Source: Citrus sinensis (lineage: Eukaryota > Streptophyta > Magnoliopsida > Sapindales > Rutaceae). Taken from it: a stretch of 64,000 nt of DNA. The position numbers and the translations under genes were made by a program. The stretch lies in assembly GCF_022201045.2 (NCBI RefSeq), contig NC_068559.1, positions 9,171,501 to 9,235,500 on the forward strand. Reading direction: 5' to 3'. Shown here one piece after another: positions 1-11,902 of the stretch (within the stretch, counting starts at the first letter, position 1; each line of letters opens with the position of its first letter). The notes beneath the pieces were generated by a model. It was not told the origin of the DNA, did not search any database, and saw nothing but the letters and a program-made list of their open reading frames with translations.

Positions 1-3000
1 GAGACAATGTTGCTTTTCAAAAATACTATCACCACCTTGTGATCATTGGTCCTACATGGAATTGCTTCTACCCATTTCGATACGTAGTCAACAGCAACCA
101 ATATGTATTGATGGCCAAAAGACGGGGGAAAGGGTCCCATGAAGTCGATACCCCATACGTCAAAAATCTCAACCACTAAAATTGGATTTAGTGGCATCAT
201 GTTCCTTCGTGTAATGCTCCCCATTCGTTGACACTTATCACATGAAGAACAGAAAGTGTAAGCATCTCGAAATATAGTTGGCCAATAGAAACCACATTGT
301 AAAACTTTAGTCGCTGTTTTCTTAGCACTGAAATGGCCTCCACAAGCTTGTTCATGGCAGAATGAAAGAATATTCTGAATTTCATTTTCTGGGACACATC
401 GTCTAACAATTTGATCAGCACAATACTTGAACAAATATGGGTCATCCCAAAAGAAATTCTTTATCTCTGCAAAGAATTTAGCCTTGTCTTGCTTGGTCCA
501 ATGCTCTGGAAGTTTACCTGTAACAAGATAATTAACTATATCAGCATACCAAGGTAATACTTCCACACTCATTAATTGTTCATCTGGAAATGACTCATTT
601 AATGGTAATTGTTCTATAATTGTGTCAAAATGGAGACGAGAGAGATGGTCCGCCACAACATTTTCTGTCCCTTTCTTATCTTTGAATTCCAAGTCAAATT
701 CCTGTAAAAGTAACACCCAACGAATTAGTCTGGCTTTTGCATCTTTCTTTGTGAGAAGATATTTAAGAGCAGCATGATCCGTGAATATAATTATTTTACA
801 ACCAATGAAATATTATCGAAATTTTTCCAATGCAAACACTACTGCTAGCATTTCTTTTTCAGTAGTTGAATAGTTCAACTGTGCATCATTTAATGTCATA
901 CTAGCATAGTAAATAACGTGCGGAATTCGATCAATTCTTTGTCCTAATACTGCTCCTACTGCATAGTCAGATGCATCACACATGAGCTCAAATGGTAAGC
1001 TCCAGTTTGGGGGCTGAATGATGGGTGATGATGTCAACAAATGCTTTAATTTTTCAAATGACACAAGACATGAATCATTAAAGACAAAAGGTGCATCCTT
1101 AGCAAGTAAATTGCATAAGGGTCTAGAAACTTTGCTAAAATCTTTAATGAAACGTCTATAGAAACCAGCATGCCCAAGGAAAGATCTTACTTCTCTGACT
1201 GTTTTGGGTGGAGGAAGATTAGAAATGAGATCCACCTTGGCTTTGTCAACCTCAATACCTTTGTTCGAAATGATGTGACCGAGAACAATACCTTGTTTTA
1301 CCATAAAATGACATTTCTCCCAATTTAAGACCAAGTTCTTCTCGATACATCTCTGCAGAACTAGTGTTAGATGATGTAAACATTGATCAAACGAATCACC
1401 AAAGACAGAAAAATCATCCATAAAGACTTCAAGGAATCGTTCAACCATATCAGAAAAAATGCTCAACATGCATCGTTGAAATGTAGCAGGTGCATTACAT
1501 AATCCAAATGGCATTCTCCTATATGCAAATGTGCCAAAAGGGCAAGTGAAAGTAGTTTTCTCTTGATCTTTTGGTGTTATGGGAATCTGATTATATCCTG
1601 AGTAGCCATCTAGAAAGCAATAAAATTCATGGCCTGCTAATCTATCAAGCATTTGATCAATAAATGGTAAAGGAAAATGGTCTTTACGTGTGACAGAATT
1701 CAATTTTCTATAATCAATGCATACACGCCATCCTGTAGTTACCCTAGTTGGTATCAATTCATTATCAGCATTGGTAACTACTGTGACTCCTGACTTTTTG
1801 GGGACGACTTGTACAGGACTGACCCATGAACTATCAGAAATGGGGTAAATGATACCAGCATCTAATAGCTTAATGACTTCAATTCTAACAACTTCTTTCA
1901 TATTAGGATTTAACCGACGTTGCATTTCCCTAGTAGATTTAGCATTTTCATCAAGGTGAATGTAATGCATGCAGTCTACTGGGTTTATACCTTTGATGTC
2001 TGCTATGGTCCATCCTAATGCCCATTTATGCTCTTTTAAAACATCTAACAACTTACCTTTTTGTTCGTCATTGAGGGATGATGAGATGATTACCGGCAGA
2101 GTACTTTCTTCCCCCAAAAATGCATATTCCAAAGTGTTGGGTAATGGTTTGAGCTCGAGTTTCGGTGGTGATTCTGATGATGGGATGAGTTTCTTCTCTG
2201 ATGGTGCTAGTTGTTCAACTCTTGACTTCCATTCATTAGTGTCCATGGATGGTACTGAGTCAAGCAGGGCGTTGACCTCTTCGACCGATCTGTCAATATC
2301 AAAATCAAAACCAAAGTGAGTTAAGCATGTCTGTAAAGGATCATCACTAAGGTTTGAAACAAGAGTGTCATCAACTAATGCTTCAATTAAATCCACATCA
2401 ACAATTCCATCATCTGCACTGTGAGGTTGTTTGGCAATGTTGAAGATGTTCAGCTCCATAGTCATGTTGCCAAAAGACAACTGCATATTTCCAGTCCTAC
2501 ATTGAATGTGAGCATCCGCAGTTGCCAAGAAAGGTCGGCCTAGAATAATGGGGATGTGCTTCCTTGAATCCTGTATTGGTTGAGTGTCAATTACAATGAA
2601 ATCAATAGGAAAATAAAACTTGTCTACCTGGATAAGCACGTCCTCCACAATACCACGAGGTATTTTCGTGGACCGATCTGCAAGCTGTAACACCACTGGA
2701 GTTGGGTGTAATTCTCCAAGTCCAAGTTTCAAAAACACTGAATAAGGTAACAGGTTTACACTAGCTCCTAAATCCAACAAAGCATTCTCAATTGTGTGGT
2801 TCCCTATGCTACATGAGATAGTGGGGGAGCCTGGGTCTTTGCATTTTAAAGGAATTTTATGTTGGAGTATAGAACTAACGTTTTCTGTTAAAAATGCCTT
2901 CTTTTGAACATGCATATTTCTCTTTTTAGTACAAAGGTCTTTAAGAAACTTGGCATAAGATGGAACTTGTTTAATAGCATCAAGCAAAGGGATGTTAACA

Positions 3001-4673
3001 CTTACCTGTTTGAAGATTTCAAGAATCTCACCTGTGGATTTTCCTTTCTTGCCTTTCGCTAACCTCTGAGGAAATGGAGCTTTCGGAACGTATTCTCGTG
3101 GGTTGGTTTCTTCTTTCTCCTCCGGTGATGATTCCTCAACATTCACAGGTACAATTTGATTTTCTTTTGTCACCGGCATCTCCACTTTGTTGTCGACTTC
3201 TTTTCCTTTTCTCAAGGTCATGACTGCTTTGACCTCTCCATGCTGCTGTGGTGAACTGGTACTTGCTTCAAGTACTCCTTTAGGATTAGGCACTGGTTGA
3301 CTTGGAAATTTGCCTTTCTCAACAGTCATTGCCAATGTCTGAACTGAAGAAGCAAGTTGTCCCACCATCTTTTCGAGGCTTGAAACAGATTGAGCTTGTG
3401 AGTTGAAGCCTGCTCTCAACTCATTTCGTAGTCCATCAATGGTGCGGTTTTGTTGCTCAATCGTGGAGTGAGTAACATTCTTGAAATTTTGGAATGCATC
3501 CTCCCATGGTCTAGGTTGAGAGTAGTTCTGGTTCTGATTGTATGGTCTAAATGGGGGCTGAGAGGCTTGAGGATTTTGAGGAATTGGTGGAGCTGGAGCT
3601 GCTGGTCCATTCTGTTGGAATCCTTGAGACCATGAAAAATTGGGGTGGTCTCTCCATCCAGGGTTATATGTGTTGGAGTATGGGTTGTAATTCGATGGTT
3701 TTCTCATTACACCTATGGCATTGGCTTGATCTGAGTATGAGTCATGGTCATGTGGTTCTGTTGATTTAGCAGTCGATAACGATGCTATTTGTCGAGCAAG
3801 ACCTTCAACCATCTCCTTGACTTTTTTGATTCCCGAAGTTGACTCGCTAATTTGAACCTCATTTACTCCCTTAATTCGTCTAGTATTCCTGAGTGATCGA
3901 CTCCGTTGTTGGGAATTATCCGCTTGTCGCTGGAAGAATTCCCAAATCTCTGATGCACTTTTTGACATTAGCTCTCCTCCACTTGTTGCCATTAGCCATT
4001 CTTGCACATTCGGTAATAATCCCTCCAAAAAGTATTGGTATTGATGCCATTTCTCGTACCCATGATGTGGACACTTCAAGAGTAGCCCATTGAATCGCTC
4101 CCATGTCTCGAAAAACTGCTCGTCCTCTCTCTGAGTAAACTCTGAGATTTCCCTGCGAATAGCATTGGTTTTATGCACTGGGAAATTTTTATTCAAAAAT
4201 TTCGTTACCATTTATTCCCATGATGAAATGCTATTGGCAGGCAATGTATTAAGCCATGAATGAGCTCTATCCTTTAAAGAAAATGGGAATAATCTGAGTT
4301 TAACATCATCGTTTGAAAAAATTTCATATTTAAAAGTTTGACAAATGGCATGAAAATCATTCAGATGATTATATGGATCCTCATTTTCTAAGCCATAAAA
4401 TGTGGGGAGACAATTTAGCACACTAGATTTTAATTCAAAACTCCTAGCAGCTACATTTGGGTATCTTATGCATGATGTGCTCAAATTAGCTAAGAGACTA
4501 AAATAGTCCTTAAATGGCCTCTCATGTGGTGCTTGTAAATCCATTTTATTTTTAATTTGTTTGTGTGTGCGAAGTGTTTTTTCTAATTCAAAGTCTATAG
4601 GTTCAAGATTAGGTAATAATGACCTACAACCATGCATGCAAAACAAATAAAATAAAAATAAGGATGAGAACAA
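1..4673 (-). pseudogene. gypsy gag-pol polyprotein, two internal stops, 3' end off window
   Basis: The polyprotein starts near 4673 with a Retrotrans_gag domain (LRLFPFSLKDRAHSWLNTLP) and continues with a Gln/Pro/Asn-rich gag tail, an aspartic protease (LLDLGASVNLLPYSV, about 2750-2790) and a reverse transcriptase (catalytic VFMDDFSVFGDS, about 1395-1430). RNase H (MCDASDYAVGAVL near 970; [11 protein letters not shown] near 750) and an HHCC zinc finger plus integrase core ([20 protein letters not shown], about 100-160) follow. Only two nonsense codons interrupt one continuous frame: TAA at 4212-4214, where the gag normally reads WEEM, and TAA at 813-815 in RNase H. No frameshift is visible. 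The protein would polymerise cDNA and integrate it if intact. This copy is dead but young-looking. Confidence 0.9.
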
Positions 4674-5001
4674 AACAAATAAAAATAAAGAAGAGGGAGA
4701 AATTACGATACTAACCTTATTGCGCTATTAAAACCTTTCTATAAAAATACACAAAAATAAATACGTGAAATAAATTAACTAAAAATTAAATTAATAAAAT
4801 AAACAAAAAAAATTACAAAGAAAAATAAATTGAAAATTAAATTACAGAATTTTAAAGAACAGAAAAAATAAAAGAAATACTAACCTTTAAATGTAGATTC
4901 ACTCTTTTTTTTCTTTTTTTTTATAATAAAAATAAATACAAGAAAACAAATAAAAGAAATTATTCACAAAAATTAATTCTATGAATTAAAATTACTTACC
5001 T

Positions 5002-5018
5002 CCCCGACAACGGCGCCA
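5002..5018 (-). other. primer-binding site, tRNA-Asp type
   Basis: On the minus strand this reads TGGCGCCGTTGTCGGGG, six bases inside the LTR end. It matches the 3' end of plant tRNA-Asp except for one G-to-A type change (GTC instead of GCC). This primer is the usual one for Athila/Tat elements. Two further elements in the window share it. Confidence 0.85.
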
Positions 5019-5024
5019 AAAACT

Positions 5025-6387
5025 TGTTGTGCAAATTTTAATGTACTCGCAAGCGCACGAATCTATTGTAGTATAGACTAATGGTGACGAGTGTCGATCC
5101 CACGAGGAGGTGGATTTTAATTATATATAGAATTAATTTTGTAAATGGGTAGTTGGATTTATGGTGGAAATGATTTGGAATATGCTAATACTTAAATTAA
5201 AATGGCGAGAATAAATTCTAAAATTGGAATTGCAATGGAGAGAATAAATTGAAGAGAAAATCTATTAAATTGACGTACTTGGGTATCTGGATCCGTATCA
5301 ACATGCATCATGGGCTAAATAATCCGTATTAATGCCAATTAAATCATGAGGGGGGAATCCACACCTCATGAACCACGCTCTAATCAATATGGTGCTAAGG
5401 GCTTACCGTGCCAAATAATAATAACCTTATACTAGAGAGCCGGTGTAACCAAGGCGGTATCTAGACAAGACTATTATTATTTGTCGACGAGAAGTCAAAA
5501 CTTCCACAAAAATTAGAGGGGAAGAGAAAATAAATTTACCAAATTAAGCCCATGACACATGTTGAGACTTCACCTTCAACCCAAGCTTGAAAGAAAATTA
5601 GCCACTCATAGTTGAACTAGGGGCAAAATGGGAATTTATTAAAATACGAAGAAAATACAAGATGGAGAGGGAATTACAGAAAATGGATCCCAAAAATGGA
5701 TTCAGAGATATCAAATTAGGGGGGAGAGGCCCCCTTTTTATAGATACATGGAGTAAATCATGGCCATCGGATTAAAAACAGTTTGGACGCTCAGGATTGC
5801 GCCACGTCATCAGTCAACAGTCCACAGTTTGACCATGCGGATGAACAGTAATACGGTTTGACCCGACTTTGAACAGTAACGCGGTTTGACCCGGATGAAC
5901 AGTAATGCGGTTTGGTTGAAAATAATCCTGTGTGATGCATGCACCGTATGCGAGATTTTTCGTCCACTGATATGCTGCCACGTCACCATCAACAGTATAT
6001 AAGAATTTTAGTCCAACAGGATCGTGACACCTCATCAGTTAATGCCACGTCATCGGTCCGTCTATGTGAACAGTGTCATGAACAGTAACGTATACAGTAC
6101 CGTACACGTGAATAGTACCGTACAAGTGAACAGTGCCATTTTTCCTTTTATGCTCCTCCTAAGATTTTCGACCGTCCTGAGTTCAAAAGTGATGTCCGTT
6201 TTGCCATCTGATTTCTCGTTTATTGTGAAATGACTATGATGCCCCTAAAATACATAAAATACTTAATTAAAATAAAACACATGTAATTAAATCACAAGAA
6301 GGTTAAATACATAAAAGTAAGGGTTGTTAGTAAGACTTGAAATGTAAAATGATGGTTTTCTCCTTTATAAATATGCATTTTCTAACA
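5025..6387 (-). repeat. 5' LTR of the first gypsy element
   Basis: The LTR starts on the minus strand with TGTTAGAAAATGC (6387 downward) and ends with TTTGCACAACA at 5025, giving the canonical TGTT...AACA ends and a length of about 1363 bp. A TATA box lies at 5735-5742. The U3 part upstream of it holds two families of short direct repeats built on GAACAGTA (5825-5915 and 6068-6137). The partner LTR is outside the window, so the outer boundary rests on the terminal motif and on the sequence change at 6388. Confidence 0.75.
5735..5742 (-). promoter_or_regulatory. LTR TATA box
   Basis: Minus-strand TATAAAAA followed by a G-rich run sits in the middle of the LTR, where the U3/R boundary is expected. 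Transcription would start about 25-30 bases downstream, near 5705-5710. Inferred from motif and position only. Confidence 0.5.
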
Positions 6388-7118
6388 CTCAACAACAGTC
6401 TTATCTATAGACATCTTTAACTCAAGGTTGAACATGGGGCTCATGAACAGACCTAGCTACTCAATAGCCTAGACAGAGGACATTCACTCTCTAATTTTTT
6501 TTTTAACAATAGATGCTACAACAATGCTCATAGCTCTTGTTGCCTTTTTACTCAAATCTGCATGTGGGGTGCATACTCAGCTCTGGTTACTTAGTAACCT
6601 GAGCTATTGGAGCAAAATTTATTTCATAATAAGCACACTTCAATAAAAATTTCCCCAAACTTTAGATATTTTCTACTTTTTTTATTTTCCTAGCTCTGTT
6701 ACAACATACTCATGAAACTCAACCAAAGTCTACGTGTTGAGACAAAATTTCAACCTCCATCTATAACTATCCCTACTTGGCATTCCCAATTACTGAATGA
6801 CACATAATTTATCTTCATTAGGTTTTCAAATCCATACATAAATAATAGATAACAAAGCTTCACATAACACATAACACATAACACACAACACAAACACAAT
6901 ACATAATAACACAACCGCCCCAAATCTGAGAGGTGTTGAAGCACACAAATTAAAACCAAAACAAACATGCATGCATTAACAAGCAAGAAATGCAACTTAA
7001 TGAATCAAAAACAAATAAATAAAAGAAAAGTTTCAGATGTTGAAGAAAATTAAAACGGGCTGGCAAGAGATACTCTCCTAGTGTTGGATGTCTTGTTGCA
7101 ACAATTGTTGTAAAAGGT

Positions 7119-7460
7119 TCACTTCTTTTTAGTTGCACTCCTCAGGTGTTCCTTGGGTGAACCTTGTGGTACGGCAACTAACGACTTCTTTTTCTTGCTC
7201 GGAGTTGGACTGATTGGTAGGGTTCCAGCAGGTTCATTGGCTTTGAGCTGAATTGGTTTGGTTCGCTTGTGCTCTGGTTGTTCTGGTACCGTGGCCCCTC
7301 CAGAAGTTGTGCCCATTTTTGCTTGCTGGATACCTTGGGAGTTTTGGCAGGAGATTTTGTTGGAGTTTGTTGGGTTGCCGCTGGAGCAGATTTTGCTGCA
7401 GCAGGCTCCTCAGCAGTAATAACAGCAATGATGTCCTGTAGACTACTTTTTGCCTCTTAA
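7119..7460 (-). other. low-complexity reading frame in gypsy element 2
   Basis: Several overlapping minus-strand frames of 60-110 codons are rich in Ala, Pro, Lys, Thr and Gln (for example TPTKSPAKTPKVSSKQKWAQ). No known domain is recognisable. It may be the C-terminal part of gag or an extra 3' open reading frame of the element. Its place between protease and the 3' non-coding tail is where pol would be expected. Confidence 0.3.
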
Positions 7461-8040
7461 AAGGAAAGGATAATTATCATGGTAATTGAGGAATTGCACA
7501 ATCCTTCCTTATCTATAACTTTGATATGCTAACATCGGTAAGAAAAATTTCCACGGCTTTGTCACTACAACGATAAAAAATCGTTGTTACAGCAATCAAT
7601 TTCGATGCTGCAGCAACAGCTATAAATTGTCTTGATGTATAAGAGTCATTGCCCAACTTCCTTGTTGTATGTAATGCTGCACCAACTCATGTTAGTTTAT
7701 TAGCCCTCATTTTTTTATACGTGCTGAAAGAAAATAAAAAGGAAGAAAAGAAATTAAATAATCAATTCAAAATGACAAAAACTATAAATGAAAAATATGT
7801 AAAATTAGACTTAATGTTGAAAGAAAAATATAAAATAACTTCCCTACTCATTGGGTTGCCTCCCAATTAACGCTTGATTTTAGGTCCTTCAGCCTAACCA
7901 TCTTTGCTTGCTCATGTGGGGTCCCTCATCTAATAGCCTTCTTGTATCTCCCCAATACATCCACCAAGCTTTTCTCTTAATATGTTTAAGAGGTCTAGAG
8001 ATTCAAAATGTTTGTCATTTCTCACGAGTTGCTTCTCCCC

Positions 8041-8739
8041 TTACCATGCTATGTTAGCTGCTTCTCGATCTTTATCATCAAGCACTTCAAATGTTACAAC
8101 ATTGATTTCTTCCTTACTACAGCAATTGTGTAATCTCTCTACTAAAACAAAGTCCACAACAATGATAAAATTACAATCTTCAACCTCGTCAGGACTCTTC
8201 ATAGCATCCACCATATTGAATATAACTTGCTGATCATTAACTTGCATAGTCAACTCCATTTTTTGCACATCAATGAGAGTCTTTCCCGTAATTAAGAAAG
8301 GTTTTCCTAGAATGATTGGCACATCTTTGTCTGCCTCCAAGTCTAGCACTATAAAATCCACTGGGAAAATAAATTTATCCACATTCACCAATACATCTTC
8401 AATCTTCCCTTCTAAATAGGCATGAGATATGTCAGTAAGTTGCAAAGTCATTGTTGTTGGTCTACATTCATCAACTCCCAATTGCTTAAACATTGATAAA
8501 AGCATGAGATTAATGCTAGCTCCCAAATCATAAAGTGCTTTGCCACTGTATTTAGTGCCTATAGAGCATGGGATTATGAAGCTTTCTAGATCTTTCATCT
8601 TCTGTGATATCTTACTCTGAAGCATACGGCTGCACTCTTGTGTTAGAGCAACTGTTTCAAATTCTCCAAGTCTTATTTTCTTTGTCAAAATATCTTTAAA
8701 AAATTTCGCATAATTTTGCATTTGCTCTAAAGCTTCCAC
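8041..8739 (-). pseudogene. retroviral-type aspartic protease of gypsy element 2
   Basis: The 232-codon frame contains the protease active-site block LYDLGASINLMLLSMFKQLG, a flap-like region (LQLTDISHAYLEGKIEDVLV) and the terminal motif PIILGKPFLITG. This is the gag-proximal protease that matures the polyprotein. It is an isolated remnant: the frame ends at 8041 without running into a reverse transcriptase, and the upstream gag is broken by stops. Confidence 0.8.
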
Positions 8740-9740
8740 AAAAGGGATATTGATATGTACCTATTTCAGCACTCCCAAGATTTTGCTTAACTGCTTGTCT
8801 TGCTGCTGTCTCTGGAACCTTTAAGGAAATAGTGGTGGATGCCTAAACTATTGTGCTGTAGCAAGTTATGCAGCCTGCTTTCCTCTTGCTCTACTTGGGT
8901 CTATTGTTGTTGGTGCTGCAGCTTCCTCACCACCAGGTGCTGGACCATCATTTTCTACAGATGTTGTAACTTGGTTGTTCTCACCAGTGTGCTATAAAGT
9001 AGAGGATTATGGCTCTTCTTGAATTTGAATTTCTCTCTAGATTGAAGTGGGCTCAACTCTTCTTTTTAATACACCAATTGGACTATGAACATCCTTTTCA
9101 GATCTCAAGTTAATTACTTTGTAGTGCTCTTTCCCTTCTCTTCTTGGGTCCTCCATATTGTTGGGTAAACTGCTCTGAGGTCTGTTACTCAATGTTGTAG
9201 CAAGCTGTCCAATTTGATTTTATGGGTTTCTCAAAGATACAGTATGACTTTGGACAACTGCTTCATTCTTCACAATATAATCCTTAATGAAAGCTTCAAA
9301 GGAGTTGAATTGATCATTATTGATGCTTCTTTGCCCTTGATTTTGCTGATAAAATCTAGGTGGTTGAGCAGATTTGTTATGTTCACTAGGTGCTGCAGCA
9401 GTCTGGTTCTGATAACTCCATGAAACGTTCGGGTGCTATCTCCATCTAGGGTTGTAAGTGTTTGAATATGGATTGTTCTGATTCTGTCTATTGAAGTTGC
9501 CCACATAGATAAGTGCCTCTCTCCACAATAAACAAAGGATACTTCAACAACTTGGTTGACAGTTGCTGGAGCAGTGGTCATAGCTTCACCATATTTGTTA
9601 ATGAGGTTACTTGGGCTGCAACGCTGTCAATGCATCTACGTTATGGACGCATGTTGTTCCTCTCGCTGCAGCTTGTTTGGTTGATGGCCACTGATAGTTA
9701 TTGTTGGCTATCATTGTAAGACTTAGATAACAATGCCCCA

Positions 9741-10434
9741 TTTGTTGAAGCATCCACCATCAATCTAGTGCTTGGGTTGAAACCGTTGTAAAAAGTTTTC
9801 AACTGTATGCAAAAAAGAATACCTTGATGAGGACATCTTCTGAGTAACTCCTAAAATCTTTCTCATGCATCATACAAGCTCCCATCTTCAAGTTGATAGA
9901 AAAATGTAATCTCGTTCCTCAATTTTGCATTCTTAGTCGAAGGGAAGTATTTCATAAAAAATTTATCAACTAAGCCATTCCATGTAGTGATAGAATCTGA
10001 TGGTAGAGAATTCAACCATGCTCTTGCTTGATCTCTCAAAGAAAATGGGAAAAGTCTGAGCCTTAATGCTTCCTGCAATGCTCCAACAATTTTGAAAGCA
10101 TCACTCACTTCTAAAACTAGCTTAAGATATATATGAGAATCTTCTTATAGCAGTCCATTAAATTACCCCATTGTTTGCAGCATTTGAAACATCACTTGTT
10201 TGATCTCAAAATTGTCAACTTGAATGTTGGGTCTAACTATTCCGAGATGTATGACTTAAGGAGTCAACACTGCATAGTCTCGAATGGCTCTATCTCTATC
10301 ATCCGCCATATGAATAATGTTGTTGTTCCCTGGTTGCATGTGAACATGTTGTCCATCCAGACCTTCATGTACATTCACTAATTGTATCTCCCCTCTGGGG
10401 TTCAAGTTTCTCATATCTTGCAAATCATCCATTT
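9741..10434 (-). pseudogene. gag of gypsy element 2, broken
   Basis: The gag begins near 10434 (MDDLQDMRNLNPRGEIQLVN), passes several in-frame stops near 10256 and 10155-10110, and contains the Retrotrans_gag core (ALRLRLFPFSLRDQARAWLN, about 10010-10080). It is recognisable over about 230 codons. The nucleocapsid would form the virus-like particle. This copy cannot make it. Confidence 0.75.
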
Positions 10435-10540
10435 CTACAGTAGCTTGTAATTCCCTATGTGAACAAAGTAAACAAATTAAAATAGAATTAAAAATTAGCA
10501 ACTTTAAAACTAATTTCAAAAATCACAATGAACAATCAAT

Positions 10541-10557
10541 CCTCGGCAACGGCGCCA
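10541..10557 (-). other. primer-binding site, tRNA-Asp type
   Basis: Minus-strand TGGCGCCGTTGCCGAGG matches plant tRNA-Asp at 15 or more bases and stands just inside the LTR end, as in the other two gypsy elements of the window. Confidence 0.85.
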
Positions 10558-10563
10558 AAAACT

Positions 10564-11902
10564 TGTTGTAATTAATTCAAATGCTATGGGTGTCAATATG
10601 CAAGTATACACAATAAGTAATATAATGATGAGTATTCAAGATCGTCTCCATAGGGATTGATGTTATCAGATTTACTACAACAATCTGAATAGTGCAATTT
10701 TGCTTTAATTAAAAATAAAACAGGTAATAAAACTAATAAATTAATTGAAATAAAATGCAATAAATAAAAATGCAAATAAATAAATTCTCAAGTCACACAC
10801 AAGGATAAAATCAAAGGGAATTGAGTAGTTGAGTAATTAAACTCACTTAATGGTTTTGACTATTTTTCTAATGTTTGACTCGATTACTACAGCATCTGCT
10901 ATAGCACTGGGAAGAATCCTTATGTATCTTCAGCTGTCGTATGTTGGATATCTTACATCTATATGCAACCTAACAGTGATAAGTTGTTATGCTAACATAA
11001 GATATAACATTACACGCTTAATTTTTAATTACCCTACAAGGTGAATCCCTATGTCTAGTTCATCACTAATTTTAGATTAAGCATAGCCTTTTTGGAATCA
11101 AGTAAAACTCAACTCAGGAAACTTAATCTAAAACCAAGTATTGCTCTAATATGTTTCACTAAGATAGGCATTTTTTGGCTCTATCATAGCTAGTATCATT
11201 AACTGGGTGATCAGCCGAAATAATGAATAGAAATAAGTATTATGAAAACAAAGCGCAATAGCAAACATGCAACAACACATATAAGTAGTCAATGAACTAT
11301 TAAGATTATTTATCACTTAACCGCAAATAAATTTAGTTCATGGTTTGCGAAAGAAAAATAAAGAACAAAGTTTCGGCCATCAAACACATCCTTATGACTA
11401 AAACGTAAATAAGAGAAGAATAAGAAGGACTAAGTTTCTAATTGATTTTTGCCAATTCTCCTTTGATGCTGCCTTAAATCTTTCTCTTAAATAATGTTTG
11501 ATCTAGGGTTTTTTTTTCTTCTTTCTTTTGTTTTTCAAGTCTCCCCCCCCCCCTCTTATAGAGTTTTTCCAAAAATAAAATACTAATATCTAAAATATTA
11601 TCTAAATATTAAATTCAAAATTACAAAAATAATCAAAAAGACAAAACACGTTAAAATAAAAACTACAGACCCTTAGTTGACAGCACGCGCCCACGCCTTA
11701 TCAACAAAGTTCTTCTAAAGCTCATAATTTCTCCAGGAAAACAATCATCCTCAAACATCATCTTATAACTCAATTTTAGCACCAATCAATAGAATTGCAC
11801 CTACAAAAATAAAACACAAGTAAATCACTATTATTAAGTGCAAAACATCGATATTAAGGGAAGTAAACAATGCAAAACTAGTGCATAAATTGCACTCTAA
11901 CA
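10564..11902 (-). repeat. 5' LTR of gypsy element 2
   Basis: Ends are TGTTAGAGTGCAATT (11902 downward) and AATTACAACA (to 10564), about 1339 bp. A TATA box (CTATAAGA) lies at 11554-11561 and is followed by a G-rich run, the same layout as in the first element. The next bases, CTAAA at 11903-11907, are a candidate target duplication whose partner is off window. Confidence 0.7.

Larger units (their letters stand above)
1..6387 (-). mobile_element. Athila-type Ty3/gypsy LTR retrotransposon, left part beyond window
   Basis: This is the 5' two thirds of a gypsy retroelement read on the minus strand: 5' LTR (5025-6387), primer-binding site (5002-5018), an AT-rich leader, then gag, protease, reverse transcriptase, RNase H and integrase running off the left edge. 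The RT block (YRKLNSVTRKDHFPLPFIDQ) and the tRNA-Asp-type primer site resemble Athila/Tat elements, so the Athila assignment is by family resemblance. It appears to be inserted in another gypsy element, whose leader, gag and 5' LTR lie at 6388-11902. The 3' LTR and the second copy of the target duplication are outside the window, so age and insertion site cannot be confirmed. Confidence 0.9.
6388..11902 (-). mobile_element. second gypsy element, non-autonomous, interrupted
   Basis: This minus-strand element has a 5' LTR (10564-11902), a tRNA-Asp primer site (10541-10557), a decayed gag and an aspartic protease. It has no recognisable reverse transcriptase, RNase H or integrase. Downstream of the protease only a Lys/Pro/Ala-rich reading frame (about 7119-7460) and an AT-rich tail are seen. 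The minus-strand string AAGTTTGGGG near 6655 is like the non-coding stretch that follows pol in Athila relatives. The tail stops abruptly at 6388 against the first gypsy element, so its 3' LTR is presumably left of the window. It interrupts a copia pol gene at 11903. Confidence 0.8.

Noticed and set aside
1969..2319. Plus-strand 116-codon frame
   Set aside because: It is the complementary shadow of the minus-strand gypsy polyprotein.
7649..7870. Plus-strand frame of 73 codons within gypsy element 2
   Set aside because: It lies opposite the decayed gag-protease region, has no similarity and is Lys/Asn-rich by base composition.
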